Shown in pieces: positions 30,008 to 41,672 of a DNA stretch of 64,000 nucleotides. This DNA is from Neobacillus cucumis (GTDB taxonomy: Bacteria; Bacillota; Bacilli; Bacillales_B; DSM-18226): positions 682,001 through 746,000 of the forward strand of contig NZ_JAEHGC010000001.1 of the NCBI RefSeq assembly GCF_016107705.1. Reading direction: 5' to 3'. Both the position numbers and the translations under genes were made by a program. Every line of letters begins with the position of its first letter. Position 1 is the first letter of the stretch. Under the pieces are notes generated by a model. That model saw only the letters and a list, made by a program, of their open reading frames with translations. It was not told the DNA's origin and did not search any database.

Positions 30008-30520
30008 TTAATACTGAAGTAATGTTAATACATCGTATCCATCAAGCTTTTCACGGCCATCCAAATAAGTCAATTCGACTAAAAAGGCAATACCGGCTAC
30101 AACTCCGCCAAGCTCCTCCACTAGTTGAATGGTAGCATCAATGGTTCCGCCTGTCGCTAATAAATCATCCGTAATCAGGACGCGCTGTCCAGGTTTAATG
30201 GCGTCCTTATGGATGGTTAGAACATCTTTTCCATATTCCAAGCCATAGCTAACCTTAATGGTTTCCCTAGGGAGCTTTCCTTCCTTACGAACGGGTGCAA
30301 AGCCTATTCCTAGTGAATATGCCACCGGACAGCCGATAATAAACCCGCGTGCTTCCGGTCCAACAATCAAATCTATTTCTCTATCTTTGGCATAAGCTAC
30401 AATTTGGTCAGTAGCATATTTATACGCTTCTCCATTATTCATTAATGGAGTAATATCCTTAAATTTAATTCCTGGTTTTGGGTAATCTTCGACGATACTA
30501 ATAAATTGTTTTAAATCCAT
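30008..30520 (-). CDS. apt: adenine phosphoribosyltransferase
   Basis: Salvages adenine to AMP. 170 residues from the ATG at 30520, with GAGGAGG upstream (spacing 8). Start [18 protein letters not shown], purine-binding [12 protein letters not shown] near 65, and the PRPP loop [14 protein letters not shown] near 120. The start lies 23 nt inside the recJ 3' end, so the two are translationally overlapped. Confidence 0.96.
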   Translation of the reverse strand: MDLKQFISIVEDYPKPGIKFKDITPLMNNGEAYKYATDQIVAYAKDREIDLIVGPEARGFIIGCPVAYSLGIGFAPVRKEGKLPRETIKVSYGLEYGKDVLTIHKDAIKPGQRVLITDDLLATGGTIDATIQLVEELGGVVAGIAFLVELTYLDGREKLDGYDVLTLLQY

Positions 30521-32873
30521 TCGTCTTTTCCTCCTCAGTTTCAACCGACTCATGAATGACCTGGTCGAACCAGTCCTTCAACTGCTGAAAAGATGAAAAT
30601 AATAAATCCTTCTCAAGTAAAAGTTGTGCCTGTTTAGTTTGATAGGTAATTGAGTCAGTTAAATCACGCTTTTGCGCTTGTTTATTCAATGTGATAAATC
30701 CATTGGTTATTGTAACAAATTCCAAATCGGAAAATACCTTTGCCATGAAGGTGACTGTTTCCTGCGACCATCCACGGTGTTTCACAATTTCATCACCATA
30801 ACGTCTCAGATCAATCGGCCCTTTCTTTAACAAAAAGGCATAAAACCATTTAAAATGGTCCCGCGTTGGAATAGTGCTTAAAAAATCACTTGATTGTTTA
30901 TAAAGATATGCATAAATCCTTGCAGGCTGTTTTCCTCTAAATAAATCAAAGAGGATTTCTTTTGAGGTTGGGAAATCAACTAAAACCGTATTCGTTTCAG
31001 TAAGATCCAAATCCTTTGCCGCTTCGGAATGGTCAATAATCACAACATCTTCAATTAGTTCAGAATCTATTTTCTCATAAAGTTCCTTTTTAAACAAAAT
31101 AAACTTTCTATTTTCCTTCGGCACGGAACCAGCAAGATGGCTTAAGCGTTTTCCGCCGCGATGGTCAAATAATTGCCATGAATTGACGGCAATATCTTGG
31201 ACGAAAATTTGTGGTTTTCGGATATTGTTCCACTCATTGATGGATAATTCTCCGATTAATGAAATTTTAGAAGAAGGAGAAATATGATCCACCAAAGTCC
31301 CTAACCCAAAACCAACTCCATCAAGATTCGCACCATTTTCGTTCACGAGAACCTTTAGATGATTCTGATCACTGCCAATTTTTCTCATCGTTGAAATGGC
31401 AACTTCATTAATTAACACCTTTGGCTTTGGATTGTCCATCCCAAACGGTGATAATAAATTTAATTCATCTAGAGTCGAAAGGTTGATGTCCTCAAGCCTA
31501 ACTTCATGGTCTAGATACGTAACCGGAATAAAGTCGGCATCAGAGAGCTGCTCCTTAGCCAGTGAATTCAGCCTTGAACGAAGCTCAGCCACATCATCAA
31601 TCGTAAGTGTCATCCCTGCCGCCATTGGATGCCCGCCAAAATGAGGCAGTATTTCGCGACAGGTTGAAAGATTCTTAAATAAGTCAAACCCCGAAATGCT
31701 CCGTGCAGAGCCCTTAGCAAGCCCCTTTTCCTTGTCAAAACTCAAAACAATCGTCGGTCGATAATATTTCTCCACCAATCTGGATGCGACAATCCCGATT
31801 ACACCGGCATTCCAGCCTTCCTTACCAATGACAAGAACATGATTTGAGTCAATCGGATAATTCTTTTCTACCTCTTCAATGGCTTCAGCTGTAATCGTAT
31901 TAACAATGGACTGCCTTGATTTATTTAAAGAATCCATTTCCTCAGCCAAGCTTCTAGCCTCTTCAGGATCCTGTGAAAGAAGAAGCTCTACAGCTAAATC
32001 GGCATTTTCTAAGCGCCCAACTGCATTGATTCTCGGTGCCAGAGTAAATCCAATGGTTTCTTCGTTAATCGACTTATTGTCAACTCCCGCTAATGTAAAA
32101 ATCGCTTTTAAACCAATATTATTTGTCATTTTAAGGTTTTCTAAACCTTTTTTGGCAATAAGACGATTTTCATCCTTCAGGGATACTAAGTCAGCAATTG
32201 TTCCTATTACTGCAATTTCAAATAAATGTTCAGGGAGCCGGCCATAAAGGGCATGGGCCAGTTTGAAAGCAACGCCAACACCGGCGAGCTCACGGAAAGG
32301 ATAAACGCTATCCGGCAGCTTTGGATGGATTATGGCAAGTGCCTCAGGCAGGATTGGACCCGGTTCATGGTGATCGGTAATGATGAGATCAAGCCCCAGT
32401 TCTTTTGCTATGTTTGCTTCATGTATCGCAGAAATTCCTGTATCAACCGTTATAATTAATCTAATTCCATTTTCAGCTGCATGTCGGAAGGCATTTTCAT
32501 TCGGGCCATAGCCTTCTGTAAAACGATTTGGAATGTAAAATTGAACATTGGCCCCTAAATCACGAAGGGTGATCATTAAGACTGTCGTACTGCTTACACC
32601 ATCCGCATCATAATCCCCAAAAATTAAGATCGGTTCTTGTTTTTCTATAGCCTCATTTATTCTTTTTACAGCAAGGTCCATACCTTTTAAAAGATAAGGG
32701 TCATGAAACTGTTCCTTGCCAAATAAAAAAAACCGTGCAGAATCGACGGTATCTAATCCGCGGTTAACAAGCAGCGATGCTACAAGAGGTGTAATTTTCA
32801 GTTCAGCTGCGATTTCTTTTGTTTTCGCTTGGTCGGACTCTCGAACAATCCATCTTGTTTTTGACTTTAACAT
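30498..32873 (-). CDS. recJ: single-stranded-DNA exonuclease RecJ
   Basis: 5'-3' ssDNA exonuclease, 791 residues. DHH-family motifs: [16 protein letters not shown] (about 83), TVDTGISA, and DHHEPG; DHHA1 motif [12 protein letters not shown] near 410. A long Firmicute-type C-terminal region (about 560-791) follows the OB-fold domain. ATG at 32873. It is followed by apt with overlapping reading frames. Confidence 0.95.
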   Translation of the reverse strand: MLKSKTRWIVRESDQAKTKEIAAELKITPLVASLLVNRGLDTVDSARFFLFGKEQFHDPYLLKGMDLAVKRINEAIEKQEPILIFGDYDADGVSSTTVLMITLRDLGANVQFYIPNRFTEGYGPNENAFRHAAENGIRLIITVDTGISAIHEANIAKELGLDLIITDHHEPGPILPEALAIIHPKLPDSVYPFRELAGVGVAFKLAHALYGRLPEHLFEIAVIGTIADLVSLKDENRLIAKKGLENLKMTNNIGLKAIFTLAGVDNKSINEETIGFTLAPRINAVGRLENADLAVELLLSQDPEEARSLAEEMDSLNKSRQSIVNTITAEAIEEVEKNYPIDSNHVLVIGKEGWNAGVIGIVASRLVEKYYRPTIVLSFDKEKGLAKGSARSISGFDLFKNLSTCREILPHFGGHPMAAGMTLTIDDVAELRSRLNSLAKEQLSDADFIPVTYLDHEVRLEDINLSTLDELNLLSPFGMDNPKPKVLINEVAISTMRKIGSDQNHLKVLVNENGANLDGVGFGLGTLVDHISPSSKISLIGELSINEWNNIRKPQIFVQDIAVNSWQLFDHRGGKRLSHLAGSVPKENRKFILFKKELYEKIDSELIEDVVIIDHSEAAKDLDLTETNTVLVDFPTSKEILFDLFRGKQPARIYAYLYKQSSDFLSTIPTRDHFKWFYAFLLKKGPIDLRRYGDEIVKHRGWSQETVTFMAKVFSDLEFVTITNGFITLNKQAQKRDLTDSITYQTKQAQLLLEKDLLFSSFQQLKDWFDQVIHESVETEEEKTNGFKTIY

Positions 32874-32955
32874 GCGTAAGCGTCACCTCTCAGACTTTAA
32901 TATTATACAGGAGTAGCGAATAGCTTTCAATTAGAAAAGCAGACCATATCATTCA

Positions 32956-32990
32956 ATAGGAAAAACCGCAGCGAACCTGCGGTTTTCCTG
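32956..32990 (-). terminator. terminator of secDF
   Basis: AGGAAAACCGCAGG/CCTGCGGTTTTTCCT inverted repeat immediately after the secDF stop at 32992. Confidence 0.85.
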
Positions 32991-32991
32991 T

Positions 32992-35256
32992 TTAGACCTG
33001 AGGCTGGTCTGAATATTTCTTTTTCTCTTTAACCGTCTTAATGACGCCTTTCTTTTTAAGCTCTCTTGCTTTAAACACAACCCAAAGGCTTGCCGCGATA
33101 AAGATGGAAGAATATACCCCGACAACTAAACCTACAAATAAAGCAATCGAGAAGTTACGGATGGATTCACTTCCAAAAATCATCAAGGCTACGACTGTTA
33201 TCAATACAGTAAATACCGTATTTAAGGAACGGGTTAACGTTTGACGAATACTTACGTTGACAACATCAGCAATGTCTTGGAATGTTTTAAGGCGTTTTTT
33301 CTTATGCATGTTTTCACGCATCCGGTCAAAAGTAACAATGGTATCATTAATTGAATAACCGACAATCGTCAGTACCGCTGCGATAAACGTTAGATCGACT
33401 TCCAGCCGAGTAATACTGAAAAAGGCAACCATAAAGAATGCATCATGCAATAAAGAAGCAATCGCGGCAATCGCCATATACATTTCAAAACGAACAGTTA
33501 CATAAATAATAATCCCAATGGAGGCAATTAACACAGCATAGAAAGCATTTTTAGCCAACTCTTTCCCAACTGTTGGTGAAACAGTGCTGACACTTGGCTC
33601 TTCACCAAATTCTTTCTTAAACTGGGTTTTTAAATTTGCAATCTGGTCCTTGGATAATACACCAATGAGACGAGCTGCACCGATTTGGTTCTTATTTCCA
33701 GAAATGACCACATCATCAGGTTCTAAATTCAGCTTACTAAAAGCATCCTCAACCTTTTGGGTTGTTAATGGTGTACTGGATTGGACTTCAACCCGGGTTC
33801 CGCTTGAAAAATCAATTCCAAGATTGAGGCGGAACATAAGCAAAATGATTAAACCAGCTACAAGAAGCACACCGGATAGAACGAAAAATTTCTTGCGATT
33901 TTTAACGAAATCAAGTTTATCAAATCTGGTAGGAAGATCTAATGTATCATAGTTTTCCTTGATGTCCTTAATCGCAGATTTTTTAACCGCAAACCATGTT
34001 GGTTTGTTATTTAATAATTTACTGTGAACCCATAGTCCAAGCAATAGTCTTGAACCATATACGGCCGTTAAAAAGCTCATTAGGATACTGACAATTAACA
34101 TGGTCGCAAACCCTTTAACAGAACTTGTCCCATAGAAGAATAGTACAGCAGCTGTTAAAATGGTCGTCAAGTTAGAGTCAAGAATCGAAGTAAAGGCATT
34201 CTTTTCACCTGCCTGGAAGGCAGCTTTAATCGATTTACCTACCTTAAGCTCTTCTCTTATCCGTTCATACGTAATGATGTTCGCATCCACGGCCATCCCG
34301 ACCCCGAGTATGATCGCCGCTATTCCCGGGAGGGTAAGGACCCCGTTCATCCAATCAAAAATCAAGAGGACTAAATAAATATAAACGCTTAAAGACAGAA
34401 TGGCGATAAAACCTGGGAAACGATAGTAAACAAGCATAAATAAGTAGATAATCGCAACGCCGATAATACCCGCAAGAATCGTATCGTGCAGCGCCTGCGC
34501 ACCAAATTTAGCTCCTACTGATGTAGAATAAACTTCTTTCAATTTAACAGGCAAGGCACCGGCATTTAAAAGCTTTGCAAGTGTCTGTGCTTCCTCAACC
34601 TTAAAATCGCCAACAATCGATACAGTATCTTGATTAAATACCTGGCTGACTCTTGGAGCAGATAGGTATTTAGGATTTTTCTTCGTTACTTCCGTTTTAA
34701 AGGAGTCTTTTCCTTTTTGATAATCAAGCCAAATAACAAGAACATTGTTTGGTGCCATATCAAGTACTTGTTTCGTTACCTTTGCAAATTTTGAAGCGCT
34801 TTTTAGTGTTAATGAAACACTTGGCTTACCATTCTCATCAAAGGTTTGTTTGGCACCGCCTTGCTTCAGGTCGGACCCATCCATCATCAAGCGGTCATTG
34901 GCATCACGGAAGGATAAATTCGCCTGTGTAGACAATATCTCACGAGCCTTATTTTGATCCGTAACACCAGCTAGCTGGACACGAATTCGATTATTTCCTT
35001 CGGTCTGAATACTCGGTTCACTGACTCCGAGAACATTGATCCGTCGGTCCAAAGCTTCAGCCGTATCTGCCAAAACCTTTTTGTCAATAATCTGTCCTTT
35101 CTTGGCAGGCTCAACCGTATACAAAACCTCAAAACCACCCTGAAGGTCCAATCCAAGCTTAATTTTGTGTAAAATATCTTTCGTAGTGATACCCATTGTG
35201 CTTCCCAACAGTACAATAATAAGCAGGAAAGCAACGATTCTACTGCGTTTTACCAT
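32992..35256 (-). CDS. secDF: fused protein-export membrane protein SecDF
   Basis: Accessory Sec translocon component that uses proton motive force, with SecD and SecF fused in one chain as in Bacillus. 754 residues from the ATG at 35256; AAGGAGG is 12 nt upstream, slightly long. The SecD half has the IKLGLDLQGGFEVLYTV motif near residue 30, a large extracytoplasmic P1 domain and six helices (GVGMAVDANIITYERIREEL). The SecF half starts near 435 with NLGIDFSSGTRVEV and has VGYSINDTIVTFDRMREN. About 12 membrane helices in total. Confidence 0.96.
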   Translation of the reverse strand: MVKRSRIVAFLLIIVLLGSTMGITTKDILHKIKLGLDLQGGFEVLYTVEPAKKGQIIDKKVLADTAEALDRRINVLGVSEPSIQTEGNNRIRVQLAGVTDQNKAREILSTQANLSFRDANDRLMMDGSDLKQGGAKQTFDENGKPSVSLTLKSASKFAKVTKQVLDMAPNNVLVIWLDYQKGKDSFKTEVTKKNPKYLSAPRVSQVFNQDTVSIVGDFKVEEAQTLAKLLNAGALPVKLKEVYSTSVGAKFGAQALHDTILAGIIGVAIIYLFMLVYYRFPGFIAILSLSVYIYLVLLIFDWMNGVLTLPGIAAIILGVGMAVDANIITYERIREELKVGKSIKAAFQAGEKNAFTSILDSNLTTILTAAVLFFYGTSSVKGFATMLIVSILMSFLTAVYGSRLLLGLWVHSKLLNNKPTWFAVKKSAIKDIKENYDTLDLPTRFDKLDFVKNRKKFFVLSGVLLVAGLIILLMFRLNLGIDFSSGTRVEVQSSTPLTTQKVEDAFSKLNLEPDDVVISGNKNQIGAARLIGVLSKDQIANLKTQFKKEFGEEPSVSTVSPTVGKELAKNAFYAVLIASIGIIIYVTVRFEMYMAIAAIASLLHDAFFMVAFFSITRLEVDLTFIAAVLTIVGYSINDTIVTFDRMRENMHKKKRLKTFQDIADVVNVSIRQTLTRSLNTVFTVLITVVALMIFGSESIRNFSIALFVGLVVGVYSSIFIAASLWVVFKARELKKKGVIKTVKEKKKYSDQPQV

Positions 35257-35323
35257 TATGTATTTCTTCCTCCTTAGGGCATTGAACAAAGCACTATAAC
35301 GTACAAGCCTAGTACAATAATTA

Positions 35324-35468
35324 GAAAAGCGGAAGCGCCTTGGTCAGCCCCGACAAGGCTTTAGGTCCTTCGGTGAAGTCGCTCTTTGACTTCATCGGCA
35401 GGACCGAAGCAACCTAGGAAAAAAGCAGTTCATTTTTTCCCTCGAGGGGCTAGGCGCTGGAGCTCAAC
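35324..35468. repeat. cruciform-forming Bacillaceae intergenic repeat
   Basis: About 145 bp between secDF and comN. The outer arms AGCGCCT...AGCCCC (35334-35350 region) and GGGGCTAGGCGCT (35446-35458) are complementary. Inside, GGTCCT..GTGAAGTC and GACTTCA..AGGACC form a second hairpin. The sequence GAAAAGCGGAAGCGCC...AGGCGCTGGAGCT matches, from memory, a repeat dispersed in many Bacillaceae genomes. Non-coding. Confidence 0.75.
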
Positions 35469-35554
35469 AATGAAAAATCCATTGCCTTCATTATGAAATA
35501 AGATGGAAAGGCTGTCAATTTACAAAAATATGAAGACATTGTAAAGATGGAGGT

Positions 35555-35851
35555 CTATTTGAACAGTTTCTTCCAATCATTTTCATCCTCTAGAGAGAAC
35601 TCGGGTGATTTATAGGCCTCTATCGTTGCAAAACTCATGTAATCACTTACTTTTACCTTGAGAATATCCTGGATAATCTCATGTAAATAGATTTCATCCT
35701 TTACCTTTTTCCATTTTTTCTTTTGCAAAAATTCCCACAAGCTGCTTTCCGTAACCGAATCATAACCGAGAATCTGAAATTCCGTGAGTTTGCTTGCTAA
35801 TGCCGGCTTTACCAGTGTACGAAAATGATCGTATGCGTGGCCATTCTCCAT
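35555..35851 (-). CDS. comN: post-transcriptional regulator ComN (YrzD)
   Basis: A 98-residue protein matching B. subtilis ComN, which promotes comE mRNA expression and localises to the division site. MENGHAYDHFRTLVKP, then ILGYDSVTESSLWEFLQKKKWKKVKD and LKVKVSDYMSFATIEAYKS are the family landmarks. The ATG at 35851 is chosen: GGAGGAGG lies 8 nt upstream and the length equals the family's. Divergent from spoVB. Confidence 0.9.
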   Translation of the reverse strand: MENGHAYDHFRTLVKPALASKLTEFQILGYDSVTESSLWEFLQKKKWKKVKDEIYLHEIIQDILKVKVSDYMSFATIEAYKSPEFSLEDENDWKKLFK

Positions 35852-35988
35852 CCCAACTGCCTCCTCCATAAAGGTCATCCATTCCATTTGTTTTCTAAAA
35901 AACAATTCTGCTTGTCATGCTTTGTCCACCTTGGTGCATATAGTTAATTGTATATGAATTCTTCTTTTTTGAGAAGGTGGGAAGTTGA

Positions 35989-37539
35989 ATGTCGAAGTTT
36001 TTAAAAGGGACTTTCATCCTATTAATAGCGGGCCTGATTACAAGAGTTTTGGGCTTTATTAATCGGATTGTAATAGCGAGAAGTATTGGAGAAGAGGGCG
36101 TTGGCCTCTATATGATGGCATTTCCGACTTTCATACTGGCAGTAACCATCACTCAGTTCGGGCTGCCTGTTGCCATATCGAAAAATATTGCTGAAGCAGA
36201 AGCACGGGGCGATCATAAGGAAATTAAAAAAATATTAGTTGTTTCACTTGCCACAACCCTATCCTTATCTCTTATATTTACTCCGGCATTAATATTGCTT
36301 GCACCGATTCTTTCAACAACTCTTTTCACTGATTCGAGAACCTACTATCCACTCGTTGCAATTGCACCGGTTGTTCCGGTTATCGCCGTATCTTCCGTTT
36401 TACGGGGATATTTTCAAGGGAGACAGAACATGCGTCCATCTGCTAACTCCCAAATATTAGAGCAGCTTGTGAGAATTACCTTGATTGCGGTTATGACAAA
36501 AGCGTTTATTCCTTATGGAATTGAATATGCCGCAGCAGCAGCAATGGTTTCGGCGGTAATCGGGGAACTGTTTTCCCTTGTCTATTTAATGACTGCATTT
36601 AAGCTCAAAAAACGATTTAGACTTCGAAGGAACTTTTTTAAATTTGTTTATTCCGGAAAAAAAACCTTCAAAGATTTAATGGAAATTGCCGTACCGACGA
36701 TGGGCAGCAGGATGATTGGTTCGGTTGCCTGGTTTTTTGAACCGATTGTGGTGGCCAATAGCTTAGCACTGGCCGGTGTAGCGGCAGTAGAAGCAACTAA
36801 ACAATATGGTGCTTTAACGGGATATGCGCTGCCTCTTTTAATGCTCCCTTCTTTTATTACGTTTTCATTAGCAACCTCATTAGTCCCAGCCATTAGTGAG
36901 GCTAATTCGCAAAACAATCATAAATTGATTGAATACCGGCTGCAGCAGGCATTAAAACTGGCGTTTTTATCCGGCGGTCTTGCGGTTGTGATCCTATATG
37001 TACTAGCTGACCCATTAATGACTATCATGTATGGTAAATCAAATGGTTCGTACTTTATTCGATTAATGGCACCATTTTTCTTATTTTATTACTATCAAGG
37101 TCCGCTTCAAGCCGTTTTGCAGGCATTAAATTTAGCAAGAGCCGCGATGATTAACAGCCTGATCGGAGCAGTCGTCAAAACTGCCGTTATCTTCTTGCTA
37201 GCCTCCCAGCCTTCTTTTGGCATAACCGGCGCAGCATTAGGAATTATCGTTGGTTTTGTCTTGGTAACGGTCCTTCATTTTGCCACCGTCTTAAAGAAAA
37301 TTGCTTTTTCTTTTTATATTCGTGATTATGCAAAAGCGTTTATCGCTATGGGGATTTCCGGCTGGTGCGGTTATTGGCTGTTTGGGCATTTCCTGATAAA
37401 CCAATTTTTAGCCATTCGTGTGGTAATCTCTACTTCAGGAATCTCTATTCTCTATATCCTCCTGCTCTTAGTCCTAGGGTTGATAAAAAGGGAGGAACTC
37501 AAGCGAATTCCTATCATTGGCAACTTAGTTTTTCGCTAA
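35989..37539 (+). CDS. spoVB: stage V sporulation protein B (MOP-superfamily flippase)
   Basis: Polytopic membrane protein of 516 residues in the polysaccharide-flippase (MVF/MurJ-like) group, needed for spore cortex formation. It opens KGTFILLIAGLITRVLGFINRIVIARSIGEEGVGLYMMA, the typical signature, and has about 14 helices. Upstream, GCATATAGTTAA resembles a sigma-E -10 element (tentative). GGTGGG precedes the ATG. Convergent with yrbG across a shared terminator. Confidence 0.93.
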   Translation: MSKFLKGTFILLIAGLITRVLGFINRIVIARSIGEEGVGLYMMAFPTFILAVTITQFGLPVAISKNIAEAEARGDHKEIKKILVVSLATTLSLSLIFTPALILLAPILSTTLFTDSRTYYPLVAIAPVVPVIAVSSVLRGYFQGRQNMRPSANSQILEQLVRITLIAVMTKAFIPYGIEYAAAAAMVSAVIGELFSLVYLMTAFKLKKRFRLRRNFFKFVYSGKKTFKDLMEIAVPTMGSRMIGSVAWFFEPIVVANSLALAGVAAVEATKQYGALTGYALPLLMLPSFITFSLATSLVPAISEANSQNNHKLIEYRLQQALKLAFLSGGLAVVILYVLADPLMTIMYGKSNGSYFIRLMAPFFLFYYYQGPLQAVLQALNLARAAMINSLIGAVVKTAVIFLLASQPSFGITGAALGIIVGFVLVTVLHFATVLKKIAFSFYIRDYAKAFIAMGISGWCGYWLFGHFLINQFLAIRVVISTSGISILYILLLLVLGLIKREELKRIPIIGNLVFR

Positions 37540-37543
37540 TGAA

Positions 37544-37572
37544 TAAAAGCCACGGGTTTTGCGTGGCTTTTC
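37544..37572. terminator. bidirectional terminator between spoVB and yrbG
   Basis: AAAGCCACG/CGTGGCTTT stem with A and T flanks just after the spoVB stop; it ends at the yrbG stop codon. Confidence 0.9.
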
Positions 37573-37573
37573 C

Positions 37574-38233
37574 TCATTCATCCTGTAAATCAATAAAAAA
37601 CTTTCCATTTTCATAGCTGCAAAAGGAAATTTTTTTTATGTCATGATGCCCCTTCTTTTTTAGCTCTTGCCTTAGCCAAAGATTGGTTTTATTAATTCTT
37701 TTTAAATTTTCTTCATCAATTTGACCATCCATAATTAATGGAATCGTAATATCCCCATTTTTATTCGGTTTATTAGGATCCTGCAGTTTTTCGATTACTG
37801 ACAAATTCCCTGAAGCCTCTAAAATGGCAAATTCAACATCCGCGATGCTGCGAATATCCTTTTCTCTTAATTGAGCCATTAAATCATCGAAATTATACCG
37901 TTGTTTTTTCATTGCATGTTCATCGATTTTTCCCCGGTTTATAATGATGGTCGGCTGCCCATCAACTAAATTCCGAAATCGTTTGCTTTTTAAGGAAATC
38001 GTAGCAAGGGTGATTTGAATTAACATTAATAAGACCATTGGAACCATCGTATGGAACAAGGGATCTTTCGTATTTTCAATTGAAATGACTGCCATCTCAC
38101 CTATCATAATAAAAACCACTAAGTCCAAGATACTTAATTCGCCAATTTCCCGTTTGCCCATTAAGCGGAAAATCACAAGAATCACTACATATAAAGAAAT
38201 AGTCCGAAACGCAATATTCAAATAAACATCCAC
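37574..38233 (-). CDS. yrbG: DUF421 membrane protein YrbG
   Basis: A 219-residue protein of the DUF421/YetF family: three N-terminal membrane helices ([39 protein letters not shown]) and two cytoplasmic subdomains (for example [17 protein letters not shown] and [16 protein letters not shown]). Function is unknown; relatives affect spore germination or membrane properties. GTG start at 38233 with AGGGGAG 7 nt upstream; the ATG at 38257 lies before that site. Confidence 0.88.
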   Translation of the reverse strand: MDVYLNIAFRTISLYVVILVIFRLMGKREIGELSILDLVVFIMIGEMAVISIENTKDPLFHTMVPMVLLMLIQITLATISLKSKRFRNLVDGQPTIIINRGKIDEHAMKKQRYNFDDLMAQLREKDIRSIADVEFAILEASGNLSVIEKLQDPNKPNKNGDITIPLIMDGQIDEENLKRINKTNLWLRQELKKKGHHDIKKISFCSYENGKFFIDLQDE

Positions 38234-38466
38234 TGTTTGTCTCCCCTTTTTGTACATTCAAATCTATTATTTGCAAAGTAATGGGAATAACAAGTGGAAT
38301 AATTACCCAAAAGGAGTGATTTAAAAAGATAGGCAGATTTTTTTGATTCTACTTTCCAACCATTATGAATAACTTGTACTAAGAAGGTTACTGTATAGCT
38401 TCCAAAGGAAGGAATTTATACAGGATGATATAGACTGCCATAAGGCATTGAAGGGGGAGAGTTGAA

Positions 38467-38859
38467 ATCGAATCAAAAAGCTTTGGTACATCAATTTTAT
38501 ACGGGCTCATTTTTATCTTCACTTTTGCTGCAATTAGCAGCCTTATTGTTTCGTTAATTCTTAAATTTACCTCCACACGGGAAGTATCACTCCAATACAT
38601 TGTCACCGCCCTATCCTTTATCGCATTATTTGGCGGCGGATTTCTATCCGGAGGAAAAAGAAAGGAAAAAGGATGGTTAATCGGGGGAGTAACAGGCATA
38701 ATTTATTCTCTCATCGTCTTCTTATTTCAATACTTAGGTTATGATAAACTATTCTCTTTCGACCAGATTATCTATCACTCCTGCTATACACTCATTGCGA
38801 TGATGGGCGGTATTCTTGGTGTGAATATCGCCACAAACAATAATTCCAGAACAGCATGA
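38467..38859 (+). CDS. yrzE: TIGR04086-type membrane protein YrzE, apparent non-canonical ATC start
   Basis: Open frame ending TGA at 38857-38859 that encodes a four-helix membrane protein: ILYGLIFIFTFAAISSLIVS, IVTALSFIALFGGGFLSGG, GWLIGGVTGIIYSLIVFLF, and IIYHSCYTLIAMMGGILGVN. This is the TIGR04086/YrzE pattern. No ATG, GTG or TTG occurs in frame from the preceding stop (38449) until near residue 105. The best start by family comparison is ATC at 38467 (then ESKSFGTSILYG), 7 nt after GGGGGAG. A TTG at 38462 is in another frame that stops after about 31 codons. Alternatives are a frameshift or a sequencing error. Confidence 0.72.
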   Translation: MESKSFGTSILYGLIFIFTFAAISSLIVSLILKFTSTREVSLQYIVTALSFIALFGGGFLSGGKRKEKGWLIGGVTGIIYSLIVFLFQYLGYDKLFSFDQIIYHSCYTLIAMMGGILGVNIATNNNSRTA

Positions 38860-38872
38860 AAATTTTTCAATG

Positions 38873-38909
38873 TAAAAAGGAAGCCTAGTATGGATCGGCT
38901 TCCTTTTTT
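38873..38909. terminator. bidirectional terminator between yrzE and yajC
   Basis: AAAAGGAAGCC/GGCTTCCTTTT stem between convergent genes with A and T runs on both sides. Confidence 0.9.
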
Positions 38910-38915
38910 CCGCAA

Positions 38916-39224
38916 TTATTTTTCAAGGTTAACTTCTTTTGAAGCTTCTTTTGGAGCTTCTTTGCTCGCGTCCGTTACTTCACGAATCGCTGAGCGGTCA
39001 TAGGTAAGACGGCTGCCGTCTCCACATTTAATGACTGCTTTATTGTCATCGATGGAATCAATGAAGCCGTGAAGGCCGCCAATCGTGACAATCTTATCAC
39101 CCTTTTTTAAACTGCTTTGCATATTCTGTACGTTTTTCTGACGCTTTTGCTGTGGGCGAATTAATAAGAAATAAAACAACACAAACATTAAAATTAATGG
39201 TAAAAGTGTACCAATTCCTTGCAT
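38916..39224 (-). CDS. yajC: preprotein translocase subunit YajC
   Basis: A 102-residue single-span membrane protein that associates with SecDF. N-terminal helix LLPLILMFVLFYFLLIRPQQKR (residues about 6-26), then the cytoplasmic SLKKGDKIVTIGGLHGFIDSIDD domain and a Lys/Glu-rich tail with KEAPKEASKEV repeats. It follows tgt on the same strand by 30 nt, as in most bacteria. Confidence 0.95.
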   Translation of the reverse strand: MQGIGTLLPLILMFVLFYFLLIRPQQKRQKNVQNMQSSLKKGDKIVTIGGLHGFIDSIDDNKAVIKCGDGSRLTYDRSAIREVTDASKEAPKEASKEVNLEK

Positions 39225-39254
39225 TTACATTTCCCTCCTTTCAAGTAACATCTA

Positions 39255-40409
<1,155 letters not shown>

Positions 40410-40421
40410 CTAATCCACTGA

Positions 40422-41450
40422 CTAGATAATCAGCATCGCATCTCCAAAGCTAAAGAAACGATAACGCTCTTCGACGGCTGTATTGTAGGCATGCAAAATA
40501 TTTTCCCGCCCCGCCAATGCACTAACAAGCATGATTAAGGTCGATTTTGGCAAATGGAAATTGGTAATCAAACCGTCAATCGCTTTATATTCATATCCCG
40601 GGTAAATAAAGATACTCGTCCAGCCGCTGCCTGCAACGAATTTCCCGTCATTTTGTGAGGCAATTGTTTCAAGTGTGCGGGTTGAAGTAGTTCCAACGGT
40701 AATAATTCTTCCCCCGTTCTTCCTCACTTCATTCAAAACCTTAGCCGTCCCTTCGGTTACCATATAGTACTCGGAATGCATATCATGCTCCAAAATATCA
40801 TCTACACTTACCGGGCGAAAGGTACCAAGACCAACATGCAAGGTAATAAACGTGATATGAACCCCTTTGTTCCTGATTTCCTCTAATAATTTCTCGGTAA
40901 AATGAAGACCTGCTGTCGGGGCAGCCGCAGATCCTGGTTCGCGGGCATACACGGTTTGATAGCGGTCACGGTCTTCTAACTGCTCCTTAATATATGGAGG
41001 AAGCGGCATTTCACCCAGTTGATCCAACACTTCATAAAAAATTCCTTCATACTTGAAATCAAGCACCCGGCCGCCGTGCTCAGAAGTTTCTGTACAAACA
41101 GCGGTAAGCAGGCCGTCGCCAAAATCAAGTTCGGTTCCTTCCTTGACTCTTTTTGCAGGTTTCACAAGTGTTTCCCACTTGTTTCCTTCAAGCTGTTTTA
41201 ACAGGAGCACTTCTATTTTTGCACCAGTGTCCTTTTTAATGCCAAAAAGGCGTGCAGGAAGTACCTTTGTATCATTTAATACAAGGCAATCCCCTTCACG
41301 CAAATATTCGGTAATATTTTTAAAAATCTCATGGTTTATTTCGCCTGTTTCTTTATTTAACACCATCAATCTGCTGTCTGTCCGATTTTGAAGCGGAACT
41401 TGAGCAATCAATTCTTCAGGCAAGTGAAAATCAAATAAATCTACTTTCAT
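40422..41450 (-). CDS. queA: S-adenosylmethionine:tRNA ribosyltransferase-isomerase
   Basis: Adds the epoxycyclopentane ring from SAM to preQ1-tRNA. 342 residues, family length. [20 protein letters not shown] at the start, [14 protein letters not shown] near 60, [17 protein letters not shown] near 175, and GTTSTRTLE near 255 are the conserved QueA blocks. Preceded by yrzS and followed by tgt. Confidence 0.96.
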   Translation of the reverse strand: MKVDLFDFHLPEELIAQVPLQNRTDSRLMVLNKETGEINHEIFKNITEYLREGDCLVLNDTKVLPARLFGIKKDTGAKIEVLLLKQLEGNKWETLVKPAKRVKEGTELDFGDGLLTAVCTETSEHGGRVLDFKYEGIFYEVLDQLGEMPLPPYIKEQLEDRDRYQTVYAREPGSAAAPTAGLHFTEKLLEEIRNKGVHITFITLHVGLGTFRPVSVDDILEHDMHSEYYMVTEGTAKVLNEVRKNGGRIITVGTTSTRTLETIASQNDGKFVAGSGWTSIFIYPGYEYKAIDGLITNFHLPKSTLIMLVSALAGRENILHAYNTAVEERYRFFSFGDAMLII

Positions 41451-41465
41451 TGTTATTACATCCTT

Positions 41466-41672
41466 TTATCGAAATCTTCCTATGAAGTAAAAAATTAATG
41501 ATAGGACAATACTTACTATAATCGATGACACAATCGGGAAAAAGAAGGTTGCATTTCCTTTTTTAATGACAATGTCCCCCGGAAGCTTACCCAAATGCAA
41601 ATATGGCATAAGGAAACCAATAATAAAAATAATCGCACCGATAATCATTAGTGCTTTGGATAGACCGGTCAC
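41466..41672 (-). CDS. yrzS: DUF2905 membrane protein YrzS
   Basis: A 68-residue protein with two membrane helices ([19 protein letters not shown] and [20 protein letters not shown]) separated by the DUF2905 motif [19 protein letters not shown]. Function is unknown. Its start overlaps the ruvB stop (41669-41672), so it is coupled to ruvB and precedes queA. Confidence 0.85.
   Translation of the reverse strand: MTGLSKALMIIGAIIFIIGFLMPYLHLGKLPGDIVIKKGNATFFFPIVSSIIVSIVLSLIFYFIGRFR

Noticed and set aside
38462..38557. TTG-started frame at 38462 as the yrzE start
   Set aside because: It is in a different frame from the four membrane helices and stops after about 31 codons, and the TTG abuts the ribosome binding site.
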